64,000 bases of DNA from Bacteroidales bacterium (GCA_017525245.1 JAFXTE010000053.1:22360-86359), one strand, 5' to 3'. Shown: positions 1 through 8,520, counted from the first letter of the stretch. The notes: generated by a model not told the origin, from the letters alone. Numbers and translations are program-made.

Positions 1-22
1 TATTTGTTCTGATTTCTTGATT

Positions 23-50
23 GAGACGTAAGACGTGAGACTTAAGACTT
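23..50. repeat. Imperfect short tandem repeat
   Basis: Overlapping variants of GACGTAAGACGTGAGAC and ACTTAAGACTT lie upstream of the first gene. It is one of many imperfect 6-10 nt tandem repeats at gene borders in this window. Confidence 0.6.
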
Positions 51-155
51 TGGAATAAAACGAAAAAATAGTAATTTATTGTTGATTTTTTATTTTTTTC
101 AGATTAAACATCCTATAAGAAAAATAGTCGCAATAACATTGTTTTTGAAAGGAAT

Positions 156-1475
156 ATGAAGAAATTTGTCATCACGGCTGGTTTTATACTTTTGATATTC
201 AGTAACATAACAGCTCAAGAAAGTTCAGATAAAAAATATTTCACCCTTGAAGAATGTCTGCAATATGCGGAATCCAACAATTTCTCTTTACAATCTGCTA
301 ACATCAATATTTCTTCTTCCGAGTTGAATTTGAAGCAGGCCAGAGAGAATATTGCTCCAACGGTATCTGCTTCAGCGTCACAGAGTTTTAATTTCGGGAA
401 CTATGAAAAGTCCGTGGGGTGGGGTGGCAATTACGGGATCAACGCCGGCATGACCCTTTTCAACGGGTTGAGCAACGCCAATAAAATCAAACAGAGCAAA
501 CTTAATGTCGAGCAGTCGCAGCTGCAGCTGGAGAGCAGCAAGAACAACATCCGCGTTTCCATAATCCAGGCGTTTTTGGCCATTATGATGAACGAGGATA
601 TGCTTGACTACCAGCAACAAGTACTCACCGCCAGCAAAGAACAGATGGATCAGGGTAAACAGCAGCTTGATGTGGGGCAGATTCTCGAAAGCGACTATAA
701 GATGCTTCAGGCGCAATATACATCAGACCTATATAATATTGAAAACACCAAGCACAACATCCAGTCCAATTATCTGACATTAAAGAATTTACTTTCGATA
801 GATCCGGCGAAGGAAATAGTCATTTCCCGCCCTGACAGCACAACCCTTTTCAAAAATCTGGAACTGCCTGCGCTGCAAGAACTTATTGAACGTTCCACAA
901 ACTATCTGCCGGAGCTGAAGATGAGTGAAAATGAGATTGCGAGCGCAGAATACGACGTGAAAATCCAGAAGGCCGGTTTTTACCCCACCTTATCGGCCAA
1001 TGCGGGCATTAGTACGGGTTATAACGGCTCTAACCTTACTTCGCCCAACACTGGTTGGGGCACGCAGCTGTGGCACGGTCTCGGAGAAAATATAGGCCTC
1101 AGCCTCAACATACCGATTTACCAGCGCAGTACCGTCCGCAACAATGTAAAACAGGCGCAATACCGTGCCGAGCAGATTGAGCTGGAGAACAAGGAGACCC
1201 TTTACAAAGTTCACAGGGATTTGCAACAGAGCTATTTGGACGTGGCCACTGCCCAGAACGAATTCATTGCGGCGGAGGCCAAGAAAGACGCTTACCTCGC
1301 CAACTACAAAACTTACAAACTGCGCTTCCAATACGGTTCTGTCACGGCCGTCGATCTTATCCAACAGCAGACCAACTTCCTCAACCAGCTTCATCAATTT
1401 ATTCAGGCAAAATATTCCTACGTGTTGAAACGCAAGATCTTGGATGTGTATATGGGAATCCCTGTAACGCTGTGA
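156..1475 (+). CDS. TolC-family outer membrane efflux protein
   Basis: The 439-residue product has a signal peptide ending near residue 21 (ITAQ) and long, polar, alpha-helical stretches rich in Gln, Asn and Ala, with the duplicated layout of TolC-type channels (roughly residues 30-220 and 230-430). Family knowledge: such proteins form the outer membrane and periplasmic duct of tripartite exporters. An adaptor, an ABC ATPase and a MacB-type permease follow on the same strand, so it is probably the exit duct of that ABC pump. The substrate cannot be told. The start fits the signal peptide. Confidence 0.9.
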   Translation: MKKFVITAGFILLIFSNITAQESSDKKYFTLEECLQYAESNNFSLQSANINISSSELNLKQARENIAPTVSASASQSFNFGNYEKSVGWGGNYGINAGMTLFNGLSNANKIKQSKLNVEQSQLQLESSKNNIRVSIIQAFLAIMMNEDMLDYQQQVLTASKEQMDQGKQQLDVGQILESDYKMLQAQYTSDLYNIENTKHNIQSNYLTLKNLLSIDPAKEIVISRPDSTTLFKNLELPALQELIERSTNYLPELKMSENEIASAEYDVKIQKAGFYPTLSANAGISTGYNGSNLTSPNTGWGTQLWHGLGENIGLSLNIPIYQRSTVRNNVKQAQYRAEQIELENKETLYKVHRDLQQSYLDVATAQNEFIAAEAKKDAYLANYKTYKLRFQYGSVTAVDLIQQQTNFLNQLHQFIQAKYSYVLKRKILDVYMGIPVTL

Positions 1476-1476
1476 C

Positions 1477-1520
1477 AATTATGAATTATGAATGCTGAAT
1501 TATGAATATTTATAATGAAT
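1477..1520. repeat. AATTATGAAT-type tandem repeat spanning a start codon
   Basis: Imperfect copies of AATTATGAAT fill the gap between the TolC gene and the adaptor gene. The adaptor's ATG at 1515 lies at the end of the repeat. Confidence 0.65.
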
Positions 1521-2759
1521 AACGATATGACAAAATCGAAAAAACTATGGTGGATATTAGGAATTGCGGCGGTGATCATCCTCGTTTTGATCCTGATTTC
1601 CACCCTGAAGAAAGGCAAGAAAGGTGAGTTGCGGGTGATGACCGAGCGCAGCACCATCGACAGCATCGAAGTTACCGTGACCGCCACCGGCGAGCTGCAG
1701 CCCGTTTATAAGGTGGATGTGGGCACGCAAGTGTCCGGCATCGTCGAACGTATCTACGTGGACTTTAACTCCGTGGTGAAGAAGGGGCAGCTCTTGGCTG
1801 AACTCGACCGTTCCAACCTCAACGAGCAACTCACGCAGGCAAAGACAAACGTGTCGAACGCCCAAAGCAACCTGACGTTGGCGCAGCAGCAGTACGACCG
1901 CGTCAAAACCCTGTACGACAACAAGGCGGCCACTTTGGAAGCTTACGAATCGGCGACCAATTCTCTGAACCTCGCGAAAAACCAGCTTAGGACCGCCCAA
2001 TCGGATCTCTCGCGTGCCCAAACGAACCTTTCCTACGCCACCATCACATCGCCCATCGACGGTGTGATCATGGACAAGGCGGTGGAAGAAGGTCAGACCG
2101 TGGCTTCCTCGTTCAACACTCCCACGCTGTTCACCATCGCCAACGACCTGACCCAGATGCAAGTAGAGGCGAAGGTGGACGAGGCCGACATCGGTGAGGT
2201 GAAGGCCGGGCAGCCCGTCACGTTCACCGTCGATGCTTTCCCCGATGACGTGTTCACCGGCACAGTCAAGGAGGTGCGCATCAATCCGACGGTGACCTCC
2301 AACGTGGTGACTTACACGGTCATCATCAACGCGCCCAACCCTGAAACTAAGCTTTTTCCCGGCATGACTGCAAGCGTGACCATCATCACCAAGAAGGAGA
2401 GTGGCATTTGCATCCCCATGACTGCTTTGTTCGCCTCCATTGAGCCGGAAATGATGAAGCATTTGGAGAAGAAAGGGTTCTCTTTCAAGTCGTTATACAA
2501 AAACCAAGAGGAACTCACCCAAGGGTTGAAAGACATCACCAAAAAGACCATTTGGGTGAAGACGGGTGAGAATGCCTACGAGCAGAAAAGCGTGACGGTG
2601 GGGTTGAACAATGGTGTCAACGCCTTGATCCCCGAAGGGTTGCGAGAAGGGGAGGAGGTGGTCACCGGTGTGAGCGAGGCCTCGGGAGCAACACAGGGCA
2701 AAGACGGCGGCAATTCCAACCCGTTCATGCCAGGGCCGCCACAACGGAAAACACGGTAG
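1515..2759 (+). CDS. Periplasmic adaptor (HlyD/MacA-like)
   Basis: The 414-residue membrane-fusion protein has an N-terminal membrane anchor (about residues 10-30), a lipoyl-like half-motif, a long Gln/Ala/Asn-rich coiled-coil hairpin (about 100-175), the second lipoyl half containing SPIDGVIM, and beta-barrel and membrane-proximal domains. MacA-like adaptors join an inner membrane pump to TolC. It lies between the TolC gene and the ABC genes. The start could be ATG 1515 or the in-frame ATG at 1527 (MTKSKK). The tail is Gly/Pro-rich, and the TAG stop is the TAG of a GTAGGGGCG repeat sequence. Confidence 0.88.
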   Translation: MNNDMTKSKKLWWILGIAAVIILVLILISTLKKGKKGELRVMTERSTIDSIEVTVTATGELQPVYKVDVGTQVSGIVERIYVDFNSVVKKGQLLAELDRSNLNEQLTQAKTNVSNAQSNLTLAQQQYDRVKTLYDNKAATLEAYESATNSLNLAKNQLRTAQSDLSRAQTNLSYATITSPIDGVIMDKAVEEGQTVASSFNTPTLFTIANDLTQMQVEAKVDEADIGEVKAGQPVTFTVDAFPDDVFTGTVKEVRINPTVTSNVVTYTVIINAPNPETKLFPGMTASVTIITKKESGICIPMTALFASIEPEMMKHLEKKGFSFKSLYKNQEELTQGLKDITKKTIWVKTGENAYEQKSVTVGLNNGVNALIPEGLREGEEVVTGVSEASGATQGKDGGNSNPFMPGPPQRKTR

Positions 2760-2779
2760 GGGCGTATCGCATTCGCCCG
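2757..2779. repeat. Degenerate REP-like palindrome overlapping a stop codon
   Basis: GTAGGGGCG followed by a CGCCC arm is a degenerate member of the dispersed palindrome family. Its TAG is the stop codon of the adaptor gene. Confidence 0.5.
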
Positions 2780-2824
2780 TCAGGACGTATCGTAAACGTC
2801 CAAATAAATAGAAACAGAAACATT

Positions 2825-3568
2825 ATGGCCAAAGACATATTACGAGTAGAGAAACTGGAACGTGTGTTCCGTGTGGGCAGCGAGGATGTACACGCTTTGC
2901 GCGGCGTTTCGTTCACCATCACCGAAGGCGAGTTTGTGAGCATCATGGGCACCAGCGGCTCCGGCAAATCAACGTTGCTGAATATTCTCGGCTGTTTGGA
3001 CACGCCCTCTGCCGGTGATTACATCATTGATGGTGTGTCTATCAAAAGTCTGAGTAAGAACGAATTATCCACACTACGCAATCGCAAAATCGGGTTTGTG
3101 TTCCAGAACTACAACCTGTTGGCGAGAACCACCGCCATCGAGAATGTGGAGCTGCCGTTATTCTACAACAGCGACGTGCCAGCCAAAGAGCGGCGCGACC
3201 GTGCGATTGCGGCGTTAAAGTTAGTGGGGTTAGAAAACCGTTTGGAGCACAAGCCGAACCAGCTCTCCGGCGGGCAGCAGCAGCGTGTGGCCATCGCCCG
3301 CGCCTTGGTCAACGACCCCGTCATCCTGCTCGCCGACGAAGCCACCGGAAACCTCGACACCCGCACCTCCTACGAAATCATGAGTCTGTTCCAGGACTTG
3401 CACGAACAGGGCAAGACCATCGCGTTCGTGACACACGAGCCCGACATCGCGACTTTCACCACCCGCAAGATCAAGCTCCGCGACGGGCAAATCATCGAAG
3501 ACGCGCCTATCAACACCCAGTCGGCAGCGGAAGCGTTGGTCGCCATCAATCTCCAAAAAGAAGACTAA
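2825..3568 (+). CDS. ABC transporter ATP-binding protein, MacB/LolD type
   Basis: The 247-residue nucleotide-binding domain has Walker [10 protein letters not shown] (42-50), Q-loop FQNYNLL (about 93-99), signature LSGGQQQR (147-154), Walker B VILLADE (166-172) and H-loop His204. The MacB/LolD/FtsE class powers mechanotransmission-type export from the periplasmic side rather than membrane translocation. The permease gene begins 3 nt after its stop, so the two are surely co-translated and form one complex. Confidence 0.93.
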   Translation: MAKDILRVEKLERVFRVGSEDVHALRGVSFTITEGEFVSIMGTSGSGKSTLLNILGCLDTPSAGDYIIDGVSIKSLSKNELSTLRNRKIGFVFQNYNLLARTTAIENVELPLFYNSDVPAKERRDRAIAALKLVGLENRLEHKPNQLSGGQQQRVAIARALVNDPVILLADEATGNLDTRTSYEIMSLFQDLHEQGKTIAFVTHEPDIATFTTRKIKLRDGQIIEDAPINTQSAAEALVAINLQKED

Positions 3569-3571
3569 GCT

Positions 3572-4792
3572 ATGAATATCGGAAATCTCATCAAAGTGGC
3601 CTTCAGTTCGCTGTTCCGAAACAAGATGCGCACCGCCCTGACGATGCTCGGCATCATCATCGGCATTGCATCGGTCATCGCCATGGTCAGCATCGGTCAG
3701 GCTTCCACCCAAAGCGTCAAATCGGAACTCTCCACCATGGGCTCCAATATGATTATGATCATGCCCGCCCGTCAGCAGCGGGGCGGTGTCGATATGGGAA
3801 TGTCTTCCTCCAAATCATTGGACAACAAAGACTTGGAATCTCTGACCAAGAACTCCCGCTATGTGGCCGCTGTTTCACCGATGGTTAGCAGCAGCAAACA
3901 GCTGATTTACGGAAACAATAACCACAGCTGCTCCATCAACGGCGTGTCTGCCTCTTATTTAGACATTCGGAAATACGAAATCAAGGAGGGAGTGATGTTC
4001 ACTGACGAGGATGTAAGGCGTTACAACAAAGTGTGTGTTATTGGGCAGACCGTAGTGAAAAAGCTGTTCACCAACGGGGAGAATCCCATCGGCAAAACCA
4101 TCCGTTTCGGTACCATCCCGATGACGGTTATCGGGACCTTGGCTGAGAAAGGGCAGAACGGCATGGGCAACGATCAGGATGACATTGTGTTAGCCCCTTA
4201 CACTACCATTCAAAAGCGTTTTTTGGGCATAACTTACTTCAACATGATGTTTGCTTCGGCGCGTTCCGAGGAGGAGTCGGAGTTGGCCGCCACGGAAATC
4301 ACCTACATCCTGCGCAGCAACCACGGCATCAAAAGTGGCGCGGCTGACGACTTTGAAATCCGCACGCAGGAGGAGTTAGTTTCGACCATCAGTTCCGTCA
4401 CGGGCTTGATGACCACGCTGCTTGCCGCCATCGCCTCCATTTCGTTGATAGTAGGCGGAATCGGCATCATGAACATCATGTACGTCACGGTGACAGAGCG
4501 CACCAAGGAAATCGGGCTGCGCATGGCCATCGGGGCGCACAATCGCGACATCATGCTGCAATTTTTGTGCGAAAGTGTGATTCTGAGTTTGATTGGCGGT
4601 ATTATCGGCATCCTGTTCGGGCTGATCATCTCCTTCGTGGCGTCGAAGCTGATGCACATGCCTTACGTGGTGAGCGAGATGGCCATCTTGGGGTCGTTCC
4701 TCGTCTGCGCCCTCACGGGCATCTTCTTTGGCTGGTATCCCGCGAAGAAGGCCGCAAACATGGATCCGATTTCGGCGTTGCGATACGAGTAA
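3572..4792 (+). CDS. MacB-like ABC transporter permease
   Basis: The 406-residue protein has the MacB layout without its ATPase: an N-terminal membrane segment (about 15-40, TMLGIIIGIASVIAMVSIG), a large periplasmic MacB_PCD domain, then an FtsX domain with three membrane segments from about residue 275 to the end (LIVGGIGIMNIMYVTVTERT-type motif). With the preceding ATPase, adaptor and TolC it completes a MacAB-TolC-type exporter. Possible substrates include peptides, antibiotics or lipids; the sequence does not decide. Confidence 0.92.
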   Translation: MNIGNLIKVAFSSLFRNKMRTALTMLGIIIGIASVIAMVSIGQASTQSVKSELSTMGSNMIMIMPARQQRGGVDMGMSSSKSLDNKDLESLTKNSRYVAAVSPMVSSSKQLIYGNNNHSCSINGVSASYLDIRKYEIKEGVMFTDEDVRRYNKVCVIGQTVVKKLFTNGENPIGKTIRFGTIPMTVIGTLAEKGQNGMGNDQDDIVLAPYTTIQKRFLGITYFNMMFASARSEEESELAATEITYILRSNHGIKSGAADDFEIRTQEELVSTISSVTGLMTTLLAAIASISLIVGGIGIMNIMYVTVTERTKEIGLRMAIGAHNRDIMLQFLCESVILSLIGGIIGILFGLIISFVASKLMHMPYVVSEMAILGSFLVCALTGIFFGWYPAKKAANMDPISALRYE

Positions 4793-4837
4793 TTTTGTAA
4801 GTTCTTAAAAAGAAGCGGTATTATATCAAAAAAATTG

Positions 4838-4845
4838 TATCTTTG
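4838..4845 (+). promoter_or_regulatory. Promoter -7 box for rpsU
   Basis: TATCTTTG matches the Bacteroidota -7 consensus TAnnTTTG, about 48 nt upstream of the rpsU ATG. No clear -33 TTG was found at the usual spacing. Confidence 0.6.
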
Positions 4846-4892
4846 CCGCGCTAAATTTATTTATTAACAATTTAAAGAAAGAGGTATTTTTT

Positions 4893-5087
4893 ATGATTAT
4901 TGTTCCCATTAAAGAAGGCGAGTCCATCGACAAAGCGCTCAAGAAACTGAAAAAGAAATTCGACAAGATTGGTGTGAAGAAAGAGATTCGTACCAGACAG
5001 GAATTCACCAAAAAGAGCGTCATCAGACGGGAGCAATTGCGCAAAGCCATCTACGTTCAGAAGCTTCGTGCCGCTGAAAACGAATAA
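4893..5087 (+). CDS. rpsU: 30S ribosomal protein bS21
   Basis: The 64-residue basic protein begins MIIVPIKEGESIDKALKKLK and has the RTRQEFTKKS and RREQLRKA segments typical of S21, at the normal length. It belongs to the small ribosomal subunit near the anti-Shine-Dalgarno region. It has its own promoter and is followed by a strong terminator. The order rpsU-xerC-hpf is typical of Bacteroidota. Confidence 0.97.
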   Translation: MIIVPIKEGESIDKALKKLKKKFDKIGVKKEIRTRQEFTKKSVIRREQLRKAIYVQKLRAAENE

Positions 5088-5108
5088 CGGACGGTTTTGA
5101 CAATCACG

Positions 5109-5138
5109 AAAAACAGGGACGCAACCCTGTTTTTTTTG
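5109..5138 (+). terminator. Rho-independent terminator after rpsU
   Basis: AACAGGG and CCCTGTT pair around ACGCAA, followed by a run of Ts, 22 nt after the rpsU stop. Confidence 0.85.
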
Positions 5139-5226
5139 TCTATTAACCCTACCGAGCTCTTGTCCCTGTCGGGACTGCTTAAGGAAGATGTTTTAAAATA
5201 TTTGGGACTTTAACGATATCCCTCCC

Positions 5227-5260
5227 ACAACTGCTAACTGCTAACTACTAACTGCTAACT
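5227..5260. repeat. AACTGCT tandem repeat before xerC
   Basis: About four imperfect copies of AACTGCT/AACTACT lie directly before the xerC ATG at 5265, where a ribosome-binding region would be. Confidence 0.7.
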
Positions 5261-5264
5261 ATAT

Positions 5265-6155
5265 ATGAATTATACGGATTTCATTGACTATTTGAAATAC
5301 GAGAAGCGGGTGTCGCCGCACACGGTGACGGCATACGAGCATGATTTGTCCCAGTTTTTCAGCTATTTGGAGGAGAAACTGGAAATTAATCAACTGCCGG
5401 ATGTTCATAGCGAGGATATCCGCTCGTGGATAATATCGCTGATGGAGGATGAATCTTTGGATGCAAAATCGGTGAACAGGAAGATCAGCGCGGTGCGTGC
5501 ATTTTATCGTTACAAACTAAAAATCAAGGAATTAACGGTCAATCCAACACTTACCATTCATGCCCCGAAGATTCCCAAAAAGTTGCCGCAGTATGTGGAT
5601 CAGAAAGACATGGAGCATCTTTTCTCCGACATACCCTTCGAGGATTCTTTCGAGGGTTTGCGCGACCGCACTATCCTCGAACTTTTCTACGCTACGGGGA
5701 TGCGTCTCTCTGAATTGCTGAACGTTAAAATCCAAGACATTCATTTACAAGAAAATACAATAAAAGTTTTAGGGAAACGCAATAAGGAAAGGATCATTCC
5801 GTTCGGAAATAAGATGGAAGAGTTATTGACAATGTACTTGGAAAACTTGGAAAAAAAATTTTGCGGAGTTACCGAAAATAATTATATCTTTGTCACCGAG
5901 AATGGAAAGCAGCTTTATGCGAAAGCTGTCTATAGAATAGTACGTAAATACTTGGATATGGTGACCACTATCGACAAACGCAGTCCGCACGTGATCCGGC
6001 ACACCTTCGCCACCCATCTGCTCAACAAGGGGGCGGATCTGAATGCGATTAAGACCATCTTGGGTCACAGCAGTTTGGCGGCCACCCAAGTTTATACGCA
6101 CAATTCCATTGAGCAGCTCAAATCGATATACAATCAAGCTCATCCAAGAGCGTAA
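5265..6155 (+). CDS. xerC: Tyrosine recombinase XerC/XerD
   Basis: The 296-residue recombinase has a SAM-like core-binding domain (about 1-85) and a catalytic domain with Arg147, Lys171, His242-x-x-Arg245, His268 and the nucleophile Tyr277, so all catalytic residues are present. Xer recombinases resolve chromosome dimers at dif. Its position between rpsU and hpf is the conserved housekeeping locus, so I infer a chromosomal Xer enzyme rather than a mobile-element integrase. C versus D cannot be decided here. Confidence 0.93.
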   Translation: MNYTDFIDYLKYEKRVSPHTVTAYEHDLSQFFSYLEEKLEINQLPDVHSEDIRSWIISLMEDESLDAKSVNRKISAVRAFYRYKLKIKELTVNPTLTIHAPKIPKKLPQYVDQKDMEHLFSDIPFEDSFEGLRDRTILELFYATGMRLSELLNVKIQDIHLQENTIKVLGKRNKERIIPFGNKMEELLTMYLENLEKKFCGVTENNYIFVTENGKQLYAKAVYRIVRKYLDMVTTIDKRSPHVIRHTFATHLLNKGADLNAIKTILGHSSLAATQVYTHNSIEQLKSIYNQAHPRA

Positions 6156-6167
6156 TTCATAAACAAA

Positions 6168-6174
6168 AAGGAGG
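6168..6174 (+). promoter_or_regulatory. Strong Shine-Dalgarno site of hpf
   Basis: AAGGAGG lies six bases before the hpf ATG. Such a full match is unusual in Bacteroidota, whose genes mostly lack one. Confidence 0.6.
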
Positions 6175-6179
6175 TTTTT

Positions 6180-6515
6180 ATGAAAATTAACATCAATTCC
6201 GTACACTTCAAAGCGGATCAGAAACTGGAAACTTTTATCACCGAGAAGGTGGAGAAACTCAACAAGCTGCACGACGGCATCCTGGGTGCCGAGGTTGCGT
6301 TGAAGCTGGAGAACACCGAAGCGCCGGAGAACAAGACCGTTGACATTCGCATGAACATCCGCGGCTACGACGCCCGCGCCGGCAAAACGGCCAAATCCTT
6401 CGAAGAGGCCACTGACCTCGCTGTTGATGCACTCAAGAAGCAATTGCAGAAAACCAAGGAGAAATTTCAGAACAAAAGACCCGATGGTGAGATTTCTTTT
6501 GAGGAAAAAGAATAA
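6180..6515 (+). CDS. hpf: Ribosome hibernation promoting factor (HPF/RaiA family)
   Basis: The 111-residue protein begins MKININSVHFKADQKLETFI and shows the beta-alpha-beta-beta-beta-alpha pattern of short HPF/YfiA proteins. These bind the 30S decoding centre and idle ribosomes in stationary phase. It follows xerC by 24 nt, has a strong Shine-Dalgarno sequence and ends in a strong terminator. The usual Bacteroidota neighbours downstream (tRNAs, tuf, secE, nusG) are absent. Confidence 0.92.
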   Translation: MKININSVHFKADQKLETFITEKVEKLNKLHDGILGAEVALKLENTEAPENKTVDIRMNIRGYDARAGKTAKSFEEATDLAVDALKKQLQKTKEKFQNKRPDGEISFEEKE

Positions 6516-6534
6516 CCTTTTCCGTTTACCATAC

Positions 6535-6572
6535 AAAAATCCCCGTTCAGCGATGCCGAACGGGGATTTTTA
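6535..6572 (+). terminator. Terminator after hpf
   Basis: AAAAATCCCCGTTC and GAACGGGGATTTTT pair around a 9-nt loop and end in Ts. The A-run on the other side makes it potentially bidirectional, also serving the convergent SIMPL gene. Confidence 0.9.
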
Positions 6573-6607
6573 TTTTGCAGACGTACGAATATCAACGTAT
6601 GCGATGC

Positions 6608-6630
6608 GGACGTATGCGATACGTCCCTAC
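6608..6630. repeat. REP-like palindrome overlapping the SIMPL stop codon
   Basis: GGACGTATGCGATACGTCC followed by CTAC is a member of the dispersed palindrome family. CTA at 6627-6629 is the TAG stop of the minus-strand SIMPL gene. Confidence 0.6.
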
Positions 6631-7364
6631 TTGACGTAATAGGTCAGGCGCATGTTGATGCTGGCGCGTTTCTCCTTGGAGGAGGTGTTGAAGGCGCCGC
6701 CCCAGGTGTAATCTTCCTCGGAAGAGTTGGGTTTGGTGATCTGGAACACGCCCATGTTCGCACTCTTGAGGTCGCCTAATTTAGCGCCGGCATTCTTGGT
6801 AATGGTTTCGGCACGGTTTTTCGCATCTTGCGAGGCCTCTGCCAGCATCTGGATTTTCAAATCCGACAACTTCGTGTAATAGTACTCCGGATTGTTGTTG
6901 TTAATCATGATGTTCTGGTCGTACAGTTCAGCAATGTCGCGGGTGAGTGCCTCTATTTTCTCAATGTCGCGGGACTCGATGCGCACCACCTGTTTGGCCG
7001 CATATCCCGTGAAGGTTTCCCGCCAACGACCGTTCTCATCATAATAGCTGTTATAGGTAGGGGAGGTTGTAATCTTCTTGAAATCAATCTCTTTCTCCGA
7101 AATATTTGCCTTTTTGAGATAAGCTTTCACGATTTCATTCTGCTCCTTCAGTTTGGTGTAAGCCTGTTTCATATCCGGATCCTTGGCCGAATAATCGAAC
7201 TCCCACACGATGAGGTCGGAAGTGAAGTCCTTTTCCGCCAAACCGACAATGGAGACCGTTTTCTCCGGTTTTTTTGTTTGATAATAGGCCACGCCAACGG
7301 CTATAGCGGCCAAAAACAACCCGATGCTGGCGATAATCGCGATAGGAATCCATCTGTTTTTCAT
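6627..7364 (-). CDS. SIMPL domain (DUF541) protein
   Basis: The 245-residue protein has an N-terminal signal anchor (about residues 7-27) followed by a SIMPL/DUF541 domain, recognisable from TVSIVGLAEKDFTSDLIVW, the central Tyr/Asn-rich segment and the AKNRAETITKNAGAKLGDL helix. Family members are periplasmic or membrane-anchored proteins often linked with oxidative stress, with no clear biochemical role. It is a single gene, convergent with hpf. Confidence 0.85.
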   Translation of the reverse strand: MKNRWIPIAIIASIGLFLAAIAVGVAYYQTKKPEKTVSIVGLAEKDFTSDLIVWEFDYSAKDPDMKQAYTKLKEQNEIVKAYLKKANISEKEIDFKKITTSPTYNSYYDENGRWRETFTGYAAKQVVRIESRDIEKIEALTRDIAELYDQNIMINNNNPEYYYTKLSDLKIQMLAEASQDAKNRAETITKNAGAKLGDLKSANMGVFQITKPNSSEEDYTWGGAFNTSSKEKRASINMRLTYYVK

Positions 7365-7447
7365 ATTCGATGATTTTTAAGGTTTGAAATTTCCAGCAGA
7401 GATAACGTGGAAAAGCGGGAAATATTGTGTGGTGTAGCAAGAAAACA

Positions 7448-7858
7448 TCACACCAGCCGTACCTGTTTCAGCGTGTCGGCAAATCTGTTGATTCCTTCTT
7501 GTATGCGGCGAACTGTTTTCGACGTAGGACGGCTCTGCCCGGTGGCATAGTGGCTCAATTGCTTATGATGGATACCTGTGATTTTCTGCAAACCGGTAAG
7601 GGTCAGTATATTACCATAATATCTGAGAAAACTTTCTGTATCATACACAAAATCAAACTCAAGATTCGGGAAAGTTCGTCCTGCGGCCTCCTCAAACTCT
7701 TTCACCTCATCACGGCACTCATAAAAATCCTCCATGGCCTCCTCAACCGTATCCCCGCAACCTAATATCATAATATGGTACTTGTTGCTTCGTGTACAAA
7801 CAGCAAACAACCCATCTTTGCCAATCTCAATAAATGCAGTTATCTTACTCATAATCAA
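7448..7858 (-). CDS. hicB: HicB-like antitoxin with C-terminal HTH
   Basis: The 136-residue protein has an N-terminal HicB fold (FIEIGKDGLFAVCTRSN, GDTVEEAMEDFYECRDE) and a C-terminal helix-turn-helix (LTGLQKITGIHHKQLSHYAT). HicB neutralises HicA and represses the operon through its DNA-binding domain. It starts 10 nt after the hicA stop. The start may be ATG 7858 or 7852 (MSKITAF). Confidence 0.85.
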   Translation of the reverse strand: MIMSKITAFIEIGKDGLFAVCTRSNKYHIMILGCGDTVEEAMEDFYECRDEVKEFEEAAGRTFPNLEFDFVYDTESFLRYYGNILTLTGLQKITGIHHKQLSHYATGQSRPTSKTVRRIQEGINRFADTLKQVRLV

Positions 7859-7868
7859 ATTGTTTATT

Positions 7869-8057
7869 CTAAAATTTTACACCCGATTGCTTCAGAATCT
7901 CTCTCAATGTCCCGTTCGGAACCTCTTTTGTCCCATGTCGCGGAATGGAAAACATAAGGTCCGTTATGGGACTATACCATTGGTCATGCCGTTTTCCATG
8001 CACTACAAACCAACATCCAGCCATTCTCAATTTTCGCTCTAACTCTCTAATTTTCAT
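7869..8057 (-). CDS. hicA: HicA-like mRNA interferase toxin
   Basis: The 62-residue protein has a HicA-type dsRBD-like fold: KIRELERKLRMAGC, a His-containing HGKRHDQW segment where the catalytic His of HicA lies, and the conserved ending VPNGTLREILKQSGV. HicA cleaves mRNA. The toxin-first order with hicB directly downstream is the classic arrangement. Confidence 0.85.
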   Translation of the reverse strand: MKIRELERKLRMAGCWFVVHGKRHDQWYSPITDLMFSIPRHGTKEVPNGTLREILKQSGVKF

Positions 8058-8096
8058 CAGTTTTCATCTATTAGTATGTTCGAGAATACGAGTTTG

Positions 8097-8126
8097 CAAA
8101 AATAGAAAATAATCTATTAATCTATT
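8097..8126 (-). promoter_or_regulatory. hicA promoter with adjacent 8-bp direct repeat
   Basis: On the minus strand TATTTTTG (8097-8104) is a -7 box 40 nt before hicA. Just upstream lie two abutting copies of AATAGATT (8111-8126). Inference: a HicB operator. Confidence 0.4.
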
Positions 8127-8187
8127 CGGTTTTTTTACTTTCGGGCCCTTTGGAAATCTTGTTTTCAATATCTATAATATTTGTCAT
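8122..8187 (-). CDS. Possible 21-residue small ORF before hicAB
   Basis: A short minus-strand frame, MTNIIDIENKISKGPESKKTE, starts at 8187 and stops inside the AATAGATT repeat. It follows a good promoter (-33 TTG at 8260-8262, 20-nt spacer, -7 TATTTTTG at 8232-8239). It may be a leader peptide, the stump of a lost gene, or not translated. I do not recognise it. Confidence 0.3.
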   Translation of the reverse strand: MTNIIDIENKISKGPESKKTE

Positions 8188-8231
8188 AATACTTAATTTT
8201 GATGATTAAAAGAACATAATTTTTTCGGTAG

Positions 8232-8262
8232 CAAAAATACATCAAAACTTCACGTTTGTCAA
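8232..8262 (-). promoter_or_regulatory. Consensus-like minus-strand promoter
   Basis: On the minus strand CTTGAC (TTG at 8260-8262) is separated by 20 nt from TATTTTTG (8232-8239), matching Bacteroidota -33/-7 spacing. It points toward the small ORF and hicAB. Confidence 0.5.
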
Positions 8263-8520
8263 GGGTTTTGTGAAATTTTTATGATTCTAATAATCAGAAA
8301 ATTATGAAATAAAATTTAACTATTTAGGATTGAATTGTTAAATTTAGGATTGAATTTTCGCAGGGAAATGGGTGAGGTGCCGCAATTCTATAGTCGGGCG
8401 TAAGCAATATGCTGACATATCATCGCTTCATCGTCTCATCATCATATCCTCCCCAAGACTAACGATACCCTCCCAAAGAAATACCTTGTTTTTTATATGG
8501 GCGTGTATCGTTTTTTTTTA
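8263..8520. other. AT-rich intergenic region upstream of the hydrogenase operon
   Basis: I see no gene here. It holds two direct copies of TTTAGGATTGAATT (about 8325-8355) and a degenerate ATC-rich stretch (about 8415-8450). A regulatory role for the hydrogenase operon is possible but unsupported. Confidence 0.5.

Noticed and set aside
5265-6155. XerC-like recombinase as an integrase of a mobile element
   Set aside because: Its place between rpsU and hpf is the conserved housekeeping site in Bacteroidota, and no attachment repeats are seen around it.
8263-8520. Possible riboswitch before the hydrogenase operon
   Set aside because: The predicted promoter lies downstream of this stretch, and no conserved fold could be recognised.
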